In this document: positions 1 through 11,112 of the stretch, in pieces
Numbering within the stretch: position 1 is the stretch's first letter
Layout: every line of letters starts with the position of its first letter
Assembly (NCBI GenBank): GCA_035235625.1
Contig: CP141146.1
Coordinates: forward strand, 11,278,501-11,342,500
Origin: Saururus chinensis
Lineage: Eukaryota > Streptophyta > Magnoliopsida > Piperales > Saururaceae
Direction: 5' to 3'
Length of the DNA stretch: 64,000 bases
Program-made: the position numbers and the translations under genes
The notes under the pieces: model-generated
Told to the model about the DNA's origin: nothing
Database searches by the model: none
The model's input: the letters and a program-made list of their open reading frames with translations, nothing else

Positions 1-1830
1 TTTGAACTTCAATTTAAGGCAAACTTATGTTATGTTCAATTTAAAAAATGCTTCATATATTATATCAAACTTAGCATTTATGGTATAATGTGCTCCAACA
101 ACTAATGCAATACCACATCTCCATATCATGTTGGGCTAACCATTGTTGCGGCCCAGCATTCCTAAACCAATGTGGATTAGTGTCATGACATTTAAGTAAT
201 ATCTCGTGATAGTGCATAGACTATGAGCATGTTGGATAGGACCTCCCTTGTCCACAAAGATGTTTGGGTTAGAGTCAAGCCTGTGGCACCTTGGGGGAGT
301 TTTTGTGGAAATATTTAAAAAAGAAGGGATATTGAGTAGAAAAAAACCTATCTCATGAGCTAAACTATTTTTACCATACTTTTTTTTTGCTACATCAAGT
401 AAAAAAACCTTGAAATAATTTCAATTGATATGACTCAAAAAATTGGATGATTTATAAAATTCAGGCATTTGCTCATATATTCTTACTAAAGAAGAATCCA
501 TTTTAATTGTTACTGTGTGGGCTGTTCAAATTAGGTTTAGAGATGAAAATTATTATGATTTACTTGTTCCTTAAAATATTCTCTCTCCTGGATGTGGTAA
601 ACAAATGAGAACTCTAATGAGTTTTGAGTTCAGGATGCTACAAGTATTCCAAAAAAACTATACTGACTGAAAAAATTGAATTTATTACAAATTCATACAA
701 ATCCACATAATCTTAATTCCTTTTTGGAAGCGAAAGGGAAAAATAAAAACATACCTTATATTTTATTATAACAACCACAAAAAATTCATTTCCTAAGAGA
801 TTTTCACAACCTCATCATATATAATTAAATCATTAAAGATTTGATCTGATTGATCAAACTACTAATATTGTAATTGTATTTCCATAAATCTAGGACTGAG
901 GTAACTTGTATAAATAAGTCGAGTTAATTCCGCTTCACTATATACAGGTTTTAGCATAAATATGCATGACTTGGTTCTACATAATTCACTATATAGTACA
1001 ATGCGCAATTAAACAATCTATTTGGAAGAAGTTTGTCACTCATGATCATCATTGACACGTTATGATCATGGAATTCCTAATCTGGTGGATTGAGCAGGTG
1101 ATGATGTCGTTAATGGAACTGGTGGAACTGAGCTAGTAAGGCTTAAATAGGCTTATATGCCACCCATAATGCCGACTAATCAAATATCATCTAATCCGAC
1201 CAGGCATTACAGTTTCAAGTCTCCTTGCAATAGAGCTTCAACACCAAACAAGAACATCCTCATCTGCCAGAATTGCTTTTAGATATTCCTCAATTGGTGG
1301 ACATTTTGTTTGAAGGATGCGTTATTACAAAATTCTATGAATTTTTTAGAATATTATTCAAAATCACCAATTGAATGATTAGCTCCTGCATAACATCCTT
1401 TTAATTCTCCAAATTTACAAATTCTATGATTGTTATCTGAATATTATAAATTTGACACCCAAGGAATTTGCAGGCCCCCCTATATTGTTACTTTTTTTAT
1501 GGCAAGTTATAAAAAAATTGACAATGTTTTTTTTCACATGGAGCCCCCATGCTTTCTATCAATTTTTTTAGGAACATGTCTATTTCCCCCAATATATACT
1601 CAATACCCAAAAACAAAAAACAAAAAAAGATTGGGCATTTTATTATCACTCAATCCCCCCGTAGTCACCTCCTGTTTTACTACTAGCCATCTCTGGTGCC
1701 GATCTAAAACTTCTTCTTTCTTCGACGCTGGTGCAAAAAATGATTCAGACAAAATCTAGATACATATTAATATGAAGAAAAAAAGAGGGACATGGTACAA
1801 GGCACAAAGCAAGCGACCTATACATCTTCG
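1..1830. other. AT-rich stretch, no gene recognised
   Basis: A 109-codon plus-strand frame at 1430-1759 has low-complexity, proline/cysteine-rich text of no known family. No element ends were seen before 1831. Confidence 0.45.
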
Positions 1831-2080
1831 CACTACAAAAAACCATCAACATTGATGCTACAATAGCGACGGTAGTTTCAGCCATCCCTAATTGTGATCA
1901 TCTACGACGGCTAACACTATTAGCTGTTGCTACAGATCATTATCTGCGACGGCTTATGTTAGCTGTCGCTGATGACAAATATAGCCGTCGCTATAGATAA
2001 CTTTTTGCGACGACCAATCTGAATAGTCGTCGTCGTTAAATTATTAGTGACGACCTGATCTAGCCGTTGCTGAGGATTTT
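1831..2080 (+). mobile_element. CACTA-type terminus with GACGGCT-rich subterminal array
   Basis: The stretch starts CACTACAAAAAACC, the hallmark end of plant CACTA (En/Spm) transposons. Short direct and inverted copies of GCGACGGCT and its complement follow up to about 2075. Such subterminal arrays are the binding sites for the TnpA-type protein. No tnp2-type transposase is coded nearby. The matching right end was not identified. Confidence 0.6.
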
Positions 2081-2522
2081 TGCCCCCAAATCTACGCGCG
2101 CTTTCCCTTAACCCCGCCAGTATTTCCCTCCCCTTTGCTTTCCCTTCTCCCCCCACTGTGAGTTTCCTCCCCTTTCCCCTTTCCCCCGGCTAGATGTACC
2201 CCTGCCCTTCCCCTCTCCATCGCCACGATTTCGCCTCCCCCGCTGCTCAATTTCCCCTCTCCCCCTCCTCGATTCCCCCCACCCTCACCCTCTTCATCGC
2301 CGGGTTACCCCTCTCCTCCCTCAGCTCAATTTTCTCCTGCCCATCCCCTCTCCGTCGCCGCGATTTCCCTCCCCCAGCTTCTCTTTTGGAATCTGCGTCT
2401 AGAATCTCCGCCGTAAATCCAGATTCTTGACGCTCGATGTAACGACTGCATCCAGACCCTAAATGGGATCGATGACGAGGTCCGGGCCTCGCCAACTTCC
2501 TCATCGTCCTCCAGCTCTTCTT

Positions 2523-3385
2523 GGGACTATTGAGCTCCGGTGACGAGGTGTCGGCGCTGAGGGTCCTGCAGAAGCAAATTTTGCCATTGCAAGTTGACAA
2601 GCATGGGATTTTGTCGGCCGAGGTTAGGGCGGCAGGGATTTGGTTTTGTCGACTGAGGTTGGGGTGAGATCTGGAGGGGTGCTTCTGCACCCAATTAGGG
2701 GTGCCGGTGAGGAGCCTGGAGCATTTGGTTGAAACCGTGGTAATCATGCAGAGAGATGATTCCATACAGCACAACTCCTCGGATGGGATTTCACTGTATA
2801 TGAGGACCATTGTTGTGGGCAGGAACAACTTCCGACCGAGACCGTGCAGGTTAGTGTGGTGCCCCATTTGCAGTAGCCATTTAGGAGAGTAGAAGAACTT
2901 CACTTCTTTGGTTGCAGTAGTTAAATAATTTCTATATTGTTTTGTCACCATGAGTTTATGTTGAGAGCTTCGAAATTAGAGAAATCTATTAATGAAATGC
3001 GCCACTGATAATGAAACCAATAAGCTTGGTAAGATGATTGTGGGGGCAAAATACCTTTACTTGAGTATATGTTATGAGCTTGATATTGCAAGGCTGAAGG
3101 TTAAGAAGAATATGATAAGTTCGAAATTTTACAAACAAATATACAGATAAGTGAGGATTCCATTGGGCGGACCAGTTATTTGGAGGCTTCAATTTTATTG
3201 ACATTATTAGGAAAGGCTCAGTTTTGTATTGATGGGACTTTTATTTTTCCTTATTTGTTTCTAATAATTATCTGTCTTTTTGCAGATATTGGTAGAACAT
3301 GAGAATGAAGTTTGGTTTGTGCAGTTTTCATATAATGAGAAATACCTTGCTTCTTCTTCTAAGTGATTGCACGGCCATTATCTAG
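2523..3385 (+). pseudogene. Captured WDR26-like fragment (CTLH part and first WD40 repeat)
   Basis: Two exon pieces match the plant WD-repeat protein 26 family, an adaptor of CTLH/GID-type ubiquitin ligases. From 2523 the frame reads LLSSGDEVSALRVLQKQILP, a CTLH-type stretch, then hits a stop. From about 2699 it reads VRSLEHLVETVV and HNSSDGISLY. A 2-base insertion then shifts the frame to EDHCCGQEQLPTETVQ, which ends at a donor (CAG|GTTAGT) at 2849. After an intron the acceptor TTTTTGCAG at 3285 leads into EHENEVWFVQFS and YLASSS. A further 1-base shift and a Trp-to-stop change in the DCTAIIW motif follow. The copy is therefore dead, but the intron is kept, so it was copied from DNA and not from mRNA. 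It begins some 700 bp inside a CACTA-type terminus. Confidence 0.82.
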
Positions 3386-3488
3386 ATGATATTGTTTTGG
3401 ATACATACTATCTTAATAAATAATTGAATCTGCAGTTTAGCATCTAGTTAGTCTGTAAGAAAACTGCAGTTCATGTAATTGGTTTCAG

Positions 3489-3711
3489 ATGTTGTCCTTG
3501 TTGCATGTGGAGCTGCAGCAGATGCTGGCATTCGGTCAGTTTGTGTCACAAACTTCAGGTGTGCGGTTAAAATTATGAAGTTCCTTACTTTTTTCTATTA
3601 AAATGTGCTGATTGAATACATCGCTTTCTCTTTCTATTTTACCGCTGGGATTTTATTTATGTAGAATATGTGATGGCAGCTAGATATCATCATCGTTCTA
3701 TTATTTGGCAG
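3489..3711 (+). pseudogene. Captured L-arabinokinase-like fragment, two exons
   Basis: Exon 3489-3558 follows the acceptor GGTTTCAG and reads VVLVACGAAADAGIRSVCVT, ending NF next to a GT. Exon 3646-3711 reads WDFIYVEYVMAARYHHRSII, then WQ, and ends at CAG|GTAAAT. Both match consecutive parts of the plant L-arabinokinase (ARA1) N-terminal half, the enzyme that salvages free arabinose to arabinose 1-phosphate. The acceptor of the second exon has decayed (ACCGC where AG is expected). The fragment lies 100 bp downstream of the WDR26-like piece in the same direction and with introns, so the two make a chimera of unrelated host genes. It covers only a small part of the enzyme and cannot be functional. 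Confidence 0.85.
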
Positions 3712-4864
3712 GTAAATGTCAACTGGTTTTGCTACAAGTTCTTTTTCTTGACTGTATGAGATCATTAGCTTTTTGTTTATATAATACTTACAATATCATA
3801 TCATCTATAGCGAATGAGACAAGTTACATAAAATGACATAAAACAATGAAGAGTATTTTCATTCCTGACTATGTGTTAGATATACACTTCAACATTTTCT
3901 TGTTTTTAAATATTAATGCATGTTGCACATTGCATTGTGTAATTTGAAAAGAGGGGTTTACAACTAGAGTTTTTTAGATGTCTTATATAGATGGGTGGGC
4001 TTGTGTTTTTATGTTGGTAAAATTGTTACACTTAAATTATTGATTCATTAAATTGAGCCAAAGTTTATGGTTATATTACTTGCAAGTACACAAGTGAATG
4101 TAGTCTTACAAAGTCGAATCTATAAGGATTGCCTTTGTTTGATTATTACAATGATTACAAAATAGGAAGAATAAAGAAAAATTAAGAGGGAAGGTAAGAG
4201 AATATTAAGGTAATGAAAGTGTTAAAATGAAATTCAATAATATAAAACAATAAGACATGAAGGATCATTGTAACATCTAATAATGTTATTCATGTGTCAT
4301 GTTATCTCAGTTAGAATTGAATAAAGATTTTATTTAACCGGACGATATAAACATTAAAAGCAAAAATAAAAATAGGAAAAACTTTGGATAGATAAAGGGT
4401 TAAAAAAATATTTTTTTAAAAGTTCTATTATCAAAACCACAAAAGATCAAGAAAGAGAGCATTCAAGCATCTTATGTATTAAGATAAAAAATAAATAAGA
4501 AGAAGAACAATATTAAATAAACATCACTTCAAATAATTAATACTTACTTGAAATCATTAATAAAATATGAATAAAACTCCATTAAATTGTTACAAATCAC
4601 CTTTAGCCTTAGCAAGACATTACAATAAAAATTAAAACAAAAGCTACAAAAGAATATAAGAAAAATAGGAGAAGAGAATTATAAAAAGGAGGAAGTGATG
4701 CTACTCCCACTTTCACCCATCTTTTTATAGGAGTAAAAGAAGTTGCTTCAAATGAGAAGGCCTAATCATATCTATTAATTGCTTCTTGATTGGTTGCTTC
4801 TTTGTCAATGATTATATTCTAAATTAATCAAATAAATCAAAGATGTTTAATGAAAATGAGATAC
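3712..4864. other. AT-rich stretch between captured exons and gypsy relic
   Basis: No exon-like piece found beyond 3711. From about 4075 the text (TTGCAAGTACACAAGTGAAT, then AAAGTCGAATCTATAAGG) recalls a widespread leader-type segment of plant retrotransposons, but I could not define it. Confidence 0.35.
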
Positions 4865-6210
4865 AATATGTTGTCGAAGGTCTGCATCATTGGGCACCTA
4901 GAGTCGGCCCTTCCATTGGATAAGGTCATCTTGCAAAATGAACAAAGGTAAGTCTAAAGCTGTTGTTAGGAGGCGAGTAGCAACACTTGAGCCGTAGAAT
5001 CATCCACATAGGCCCGACGCACATCGTCTAAAAAGGGACAAGTGGGAAGCGAAAGGGCCATGCAAGAGCTCTCCTAAAACTGGCGTGACAGGGCATATAC
5101 TATGGTGTTCTCGTTGCCCTTTTTATAGACCACCTCATAGTCATAGTCGAGTAGCTTGCTCACTCAACATTGCTACGCAGGGGTAGATACTCGTTGCTCC
5201 AGGAAATACTTAATGGGCTTGTGGTCTGTACAAATTAAGGAACACTGACTAAAGAGGTAGGGTCTCTAGTGAAGGAACACTAACTAAAGAGGTAGGGTTT
5301 CTAGTGAGTGACAACATGGATGATAATGAGCATCTTTTTCTTGTAGGCTGGGAGGGTTAGATTGCACCCAGAGAGCGCCTTGCTGAAGAAGGCAATAGGG
5401 CACTCCTACTAAAAAAGGACAACTCCCAACCCTCCATCGGAAGCATCCATCTCTACCAAGAATGACTTTGTGAAATCTAGGAGGACAAGCACCAGAGTGG
5501 CTGCCAGAGACTGCTTCAATTGCTTGAAAGCTGCCTCTGCCTATGCGGACCAGCTGAAAGCACCCTTCTTCATGAGGGCAGTCAATGGGGTAGTGATTGT
5601 ACCATAGTGTACAATGAAGTGGCAGTAGTAGCCAGTCCAGATGAGAGAACCCCTCAATGCCTTAGTGGAACTAGTCTGTGGCCAAGAGATCCTCCACCTT
5701 GACGGGGTCAATAGAAATACCCTCACCGGAAATGATGTACCCTAAATACTCTACCTGCGAATTTCCAAACAACACTTGGAATGTATCAGAAACAACAAAT
5801 GAGCACGAAGGATGGTAAAGACAGACTAGAGGTGTGCTAGATGTTAGTCCCATGTGGAGTTATAAACCAAAATATCATCAAAGAAGTCCAACATCAAACT
5901 TTGGAAGGTGGATGCGGTGTTAGTTGTCCCGAAAGGTATCATAAGAAATTTGTAATGTCCATCATGCGTGCGAAAGGCCGTCTTGTGAACATCCTTGGGA
6001 TACATACAGATCTAATGATAGCCAAAACGAAGATCCAACTTGCTAAATACACAAGACTTGGCCAGCTCATCCAACAACTCCTCAATCACTGGAATAGGGT
6101 ATTTGCCCTTGACAGTGATGGCATTGAGGGTGCGGTAATCGATGCAAGCACTATCCTTCTTCAAGGCAAGAAGAACAAGTGAGGAGTATGGGTTGGTGCT
6201 AGGCTAAATG
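4865..6210 (-). pseudogene. Ty3/gypsy retrotransposon pol relic (RT, RNase H)
   Basis: Minus-strand conceptual translation in shifting frames gives [19 protein letters not shown], then [10 protein letters not shown], then PFGTTN and FFDDILVYN (the polymerase YVDD-type box). It continues with VEYLGYIISGEGISIDP and GYYCHFIVHYG, then EMDASDGGLGVVL and FLEQRVSTPAQQC of RNase H, and ends with a pre-integrase stretch. Several stops and frameshifts make it inactive. Plant LTR retrotransposon family; the LTRs are not assigned. At 6211 it is cut by a sequence starting TGTAATGTCCCC. Confidence 0.85.
5229..5306. repeat. Two-copy tandem duplication of about 37 bp
   Basis: The sequence AAGGAACACTGACTAAAG with its following 20 bases occurs twice in succession with few differences, inside the gypsy RNase H relic. 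This is one of the lesions in that relic. Confidence 0.6.
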
Positions 6211-6660
6211 TGTAATGTCCCCAATTTTTCTACGATTTTATGTGATTTTCTTGCTATTTTTCTAATCATTTTCTGCGGGATAATGTTAAGCTTTTGCGTA
6301 TTTGTATTTGTGTGTTTGACCTCAGTATTATACCTGTAGAGTCAGGTGTGCGTCTTAGTCGCAGGCCACGGACCTCGACATGTGATTTTGGTACGAATTT
6401 TGGATATACGACACATAAACAGGAGGTTAGCACGTGATGGGGACATAAAAGAAAAAAAAGAGAGTATAAAAGTATGGAATGGACAACCAACACATTTTAG
6501 AAACTTTGAGATGTCCAGAACGTCTAGAAAGAACGAGATTGAAATCAATAACATTTTTGGTCACTCTGCCATGCCTCCTCCATCGTCGGCTTGCCGACAC
6601 AAGTATGTTGGTACTAGATAGGTGATGTGCCTGATGCGAGCACAATCGGTACCTAAGAGT
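6211..6660 (+). mobile_element. Possible LTR start inserted in the gypsy relic
   Basis: The pol relic homology stops exactly where TGTAATGTCCCCAATTTT begins, a TG-start typical of plant Ty3/gypsy LTRs. I could not find its far end or a target duplication, so the right limit is a guess. Confidence 0.3.
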
Positions 6661-8190
6661 TCTACGCAGGGAAAGGGAAGGAAGAGGGAAGAAAGGGAAG
6701 CATAATTGGAGTCTTCTATTGCATAACCCACACCAGGGAGGGAGATGACCCTTTTATGGGGAGTTGCACCCTCCTACATTGGGAAATGTGCCACTAGTGG
6801 GCCCATCTATCCCTTGGTCCATTAGCCCGCATGTCAAAGTTTAATAACCAAATACAAATGCAAATCATCCACTAACATAAGGGAAACTAGCCTAATGTAC
6901 CGAAATAAAAATAATAATGTACTGAAATAAAGATAAATGATATATTGTGTGAACGTGCATAACAAGAGGACCGCTGCCATACCCTCCTTGCTCCTCCATG
7001 AGGTACTAGTCTTTCCCTCTCTCACTGTCTAAATTCCTTTTGGGCCACCGGGAGGGCTATTTTGCCATCATTTGCTGACCTTTCACTAGACTTAGCTTTG
7101 TCCAACCACTAGGATCCCATAGGCATCAACCAAGGCCATTGCCATGCTCTCCCTGCGAGCTGCCAGTACTTTTCCTCGTTTTTTTCTTTTCATTGTTTGG
7201 TTCATTTTTGGAGCTGCTGGAGCACTTCCGGCCATCGGCTAGCCTTCAGATCACCTCTATTTGGTCTGTCATGGCTCAGCGGCAGCGGTGGGCCACCCCT
7301 CCCAGCTCTCTCCCAGCCCAGCTAAACCTCCTCCACCCTCCCCTTCTATTTGCTTCTTTGGTATGACCCAACCCGCCCCATTTTTCTCAATTTTGAGCCA
7401 GAGGCTCTGTTTGTTGGTGGCCGGTTGGGGCTGGTTGGCTTTCATTCAGCCCGCCTCGGCATGGCTAGGGCTAACCTCATCTAGCCTAATTTTATCTCTA
7501 TTGGCCTTGTCGCCTTGTCGGCATTAGTCCACCATGCTCCTACCCCTCCGGTGCTAGATGCACAACTGCTTGCACTATTGGTTTTGGTTGTGAATGACAA
7601 TTGACAATGTTGTCGTCTCCGCTGGCCACCACTAGGGCCTTAGCCCTGTTGCCCTTTTTGGGCCTTGAGCTACCACCATCCAACCCTCTTCCCCTCCCCT
7701 TTGGCCGTGTGTGTAAGTGACTACACATGCATTTCAGGGTTTAGGTGTTGCTTTTGCACCACCTAACCATAGGATGGCTCTGTAATAGATTGAGTTGACC
7801 GCTAAAGCCCTCCACCTCTCTTCCATCCTCGAGCGTCACCCCATGCCTTTTGCCCTTATGTGGGCCCTTGTAGACGCGAAATTGACACAGTTGGGTGTTG
7901 TCCACAACTAATTTCAATGTCTTATGACCAACCAAGTATTTCTCAGCCGCCAGCATACCTTCAGTTAGTACATCCTCAACTTCCGGTTGCACCACCACTT
8001 TTTTGGAACGACCTTTCTCCGGCAAGCCTAGTGTGCCACCGTGGATCGCAGATTTTGCTGCGTTGATTTGTGCCACCCCATTTAGCCGTGATTGCTTCCA
8101 GCGCTTCCTAAACCCTCTGGACAACAACTCTTTTAACTAGGGGAATGCTTTTGGCCACCAACTCCGATACCGTCACAGTCATGTGTTCAC
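6661..8190. other. Unassigned stretch, no recognisable gene
   Basis: GC content is moderate and there are proline-, glycine- and basic-rich chance frames on both strands. One minus frame at 7741-8127 gives 128 residues and is followed in the same frame by a second one at 7540-7728, but neither resembles a family I know. It sits between transposon parts and may be degenerate element sequence. Confidence 0.4.
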
Positions 8191-8321
8191 CATCAAACGT
8201 CATGGATTACGAGGTAGGGGAACTTTGAACTCGTAATTTCATGATAACATACTTTGAATGTGTAGCAGCATGCTAGGATTGTATGATTCAATGTTTTGGA
8301 TGCTAAATAACAATCATTTCT

Positions 8322-8425
8322 CTCTCTTCTCTCTTCTCTCTCCTCTCCCCTTCTCTCTCTCTCTCTCTCCCTCTCCTCTTTTCTCTCTCCTCCCTCTCCT
8401 CTCTTTCTTTGTCTCTCTTTCCCCC
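8322..8425. repeat. CT-rich low-complexity tract
   Basis: Nearly pure pyrimidine (TCTC/CCCT runs) on the plus strand. It forms the inner edge of the CACTA-type module ending at 9653. Confidence 0.9.
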
Positions 8426-8429
8426 TTTT

Positions 8430-9653
8430 TTGACGCTTCCAGTGGAAGCGTCGCAAAATCATTTGTGCGGGTGAATTTCACCCATGAACTCTATTATATT
8501 TACCCCACCTCTTTGTCTGTTGACCACCACCGGTGACCACCCCCCAGCTGATTGCCCCCTGGCGACTGCTTCCCTCCCTCTCTCCCCGGTTCCCCCTCCT
8601 AGCCGACCGACCACCCCCTAGTGACCGCCTCCCGCAAACCATGCCCCTAGCTCTCCCCCCCCCCCCCCCTCCACACACACACACACTCACACTCTTTCCC
8701 CTCCCTCCCGCTTTTGAGGCCGGATTCTAGCGAGGGAGCCGACCCGCCCCTCTTCTATTTCTCAAAGGAGGGGGGGGATCGGGGAGAGAGGGGGCACAAA
8801 TTCTAGAATCTAGCTCCCCACCGAGTCGGCCCCCTATCCTTGGTCCCCCTCTCCTCCCTCCCTCCACGGGTCACCCCCGCTCCTCCCCTGCCCCGAGAGA
8901 GAGAGAGAGGGATGCTAGATTCCGGCTGCCAACCGGAATTCGACCCCCTCTCCCCGGTCACCCCCTCTCCCTAGTCACCCCCAAAAGAGGGGGGGGGACC
9001 TGAGGAGAAACAGAGGGGAGGGGGAGAGGGATGCTGAATTCTGGCTCCCTGTCGGAATTCTGCCCCCTCTCCCAGTCCAGGATGCCAGATTCTCGCTCTT
9101 CGCCGAAATCCTGCCCCCTCTCCCATTCTAACGTATTAGCGACTCTTTCTAAAGCATCGCTAATACATAAATATTTTTTTATTAGTGACACTTTCTAAAG
9201 CATCGCTAATACATAAATATTTTTTTAAAATATATTTTTTATTGGCAGCACTTTTCATAAGTGTTGCTAATAAGCTATTTTCTATTTTTTATAAAATAAT
9301 TTTTATATTAGCGTCGCTAATAATCAATTATTAGCTACGCTTATGACTATGCGTCACTATTAAGTTATTATTTAATTTTTTAAAATATTTTATATATTAG
9401 CAACGCTTAATAAAACATTGCTAATGACCAATTATTAGCGTCACTAATAATTTACTATTAGCGACACTTTTTTATGCAATGCAAAAGTAAAATCATTAGT
9501 GATGCAAAGCTTAGTGATATGCGTCGCTAATGAGTAATAACGACTATAATTTTATTCACGTATTTTGTGATGTTTGGTATGCGTCGCTAATAGGTATTAG
9601 TGAGGCTTAGAGTACTATTAGCGACACTGCTTTTAGTCTTTTTTGTTGTAGTG
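8430..9653 (-). mobile_element. CACTA-type element end with GC-rich block and TTAGCGACG array
   Basis: Read on the minus strand it starts CACTACAACAAAAAAGAC at 9653. About 520 bp of short TTAGCGACGC-type motifs and complements follow (9130-9640), then a GC-rich, C/G-run block (8480-9120). The first 19-20 bases are identical to the end at 62437, so both belong to one family. No transposase frame was found. The end abuts a copia-type LTR at 9654 and may have inserted there. Confidence 0.65.
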
Positions 9654-10320
9654 ATGGTGATTCAAGGAAAATTTAAGTTAAGGTTTCTCTCTTTTTCTTC
9701 TCTCAAATAATAATTTTCCTCTCTTTAAATTCATCCAAGTCTAGGCCTTTTATAGATCCTTAAGATGGTTAGGGTTAACAAAACTTAAGATGGAAATGAA
9801 TCTATTCTGGAACCCTAAATTATGTAACTAAAATTGCAAGCAATCAATCATTTCAACTAAGCAATTGATTATTCACTAGTTCAGTTGATCTTTTGACAAG
9901 ACGGTTAATCGGTCTTTGCCTTAGGCTAAAATTTGAAAACTATTCACTTAAAGATTGATCTCTACAAATAATGTGTTCAAGGGTGATCGATCCCTTATGA
10001 ACAATTTTCAAGATTGTTACCTTTTTGCCCCAGAACTTCTAAAATTACTTTTAACAATTATTTCTACTTAAATATAAGTTATTTGTATACTTGAGCGTAT
10101 GTATCTTACCTTTAAACCTTTGACACTCAATGTAGTCTTTAACCATTAACTTTTAGGACACATATGCTCTTATTTTTTAAGTCTTTAAATTCCAAATCTA
10201 ACTTGACCACAATACTAATCTAGTTAGACTTTAAGACTAACAACGTACATAAAGTTTTAACATAATTTTGTTAATCAAAATTCGCTAATAACAAGAACAA
10301 TTTCATCATATATTCTAACA
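9654..10320 (-). mobile_element. Copia-type LTR (truncated by CACTA end)
   Basis: On the minus strand the LTR starts TGTTAGAATATATG at 10320, directly after a purine tract (GAAGGGGAAGAT), the standard polypurine-tract/3' LTR junction. A TATAAAAG box lies at 9747-9754 (minus). The left limit coincides with the CACTA terminus at 9653. No internal pol sequence was seen to its right. Confidence 0.55.
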
Positions 10321-10576
10321 ATCTTCCCCTTCGGCTATTTCGTAAGAGAACACTACAAGTATGAATACAAAAAACTTACAACTTTGACAATTTAGTGCAT
10401 TGACTTTCACATGAACAAAATTTATACTACTCAATTAACACCATTTGGAATTCATCTTGAAAAAATCTTGAAACCTATACTTATCCTATACACTTAACAA
10501 AATTATTTGCATACTACTATTCAATTAAGTATTGAGACAAAGTACTTGATTTTCTATAATTATTTATCCACCTTTT

Positions 10577-10813
10577 TTATACATAGATAAAAAGTGAATT
10601 GATTATTTTAAAAAATACAATAAAGCATGAAAAACGTTGACACTGCAAATTACAGGGCCGATCATGGCATTCCTGTCCATTTTTTATAATTTGTATGTTT
10701 GGATGGGTCATATATATCCCACCCCTGTTACCTACTTTTATTGAATGATAAATCCTAGTGGAAAATGGAAATGCTAGGAAGAAAAAGAAAGCGGAAGAAA
10801 GAAATATCTTCAT
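10577..10813 (-). CDS. Doubtful small secreted-peptide frame, 78 residues
   Basis: The frame starts with a true ATG and a hydrophobic N-terminus like a signal peptide (MKIFLSSAFFFFLAFPFST). Four cysteines follow in a short span (ECHDRPCNLQCQRFSC). The hydrophobic run comes from a purine-rich tract and could arise by chance. It resembles no defensin or RALF pattern I know, and no promoter is evident. Most likely not a gene. Confidence 0.15.
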   Translation of the reverse strand: MKIFLSSAFFFFLAFPFSTRIYHSIKVGNRGGIYMTHPNIQIIKNGQECHDRPCNLQCQRFSCFIVFFKIINSLFIYV

Positions 10814-11112
10814 GACTTTGTAAATCGCATCAAGTTTTGCAGTATTATAATGTTAGTCTACCGAATTAGATTAGATTATAATTCAGTACTGGATTTCCAA
10901 TTGTTTATTCCAAAATGACCAACTTGTCACATGGGCTGGTAGGCCATCGTATCAAATTGATGCTTACCAACTTTGGCATTGACTTGAAAGTTAGAAGACA
11001 ATGTCTTCATATGGTTGGAAGTGCACTCGCTGTTTAATCTTTCTTCCAGAGAAGTTCTGCAGAGAGAGATCAAGACGGAAGGGCAAGAGCTTGCGAAAAT
11101 GGTCGAAGCTCA

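Noticed and set aside
5520-6182. Plus-strand frames over the gypsy relic
   Set aside because: The protein similarity is on the minus strand.
1831-9653. One CACTA element from 1831 to 9653
   Set aside because: The ends are in the right orientation, but flanking triplets differ (TCG and ATG), terminal sequences differ after CACTACAA, and a gypsy relic lies between.
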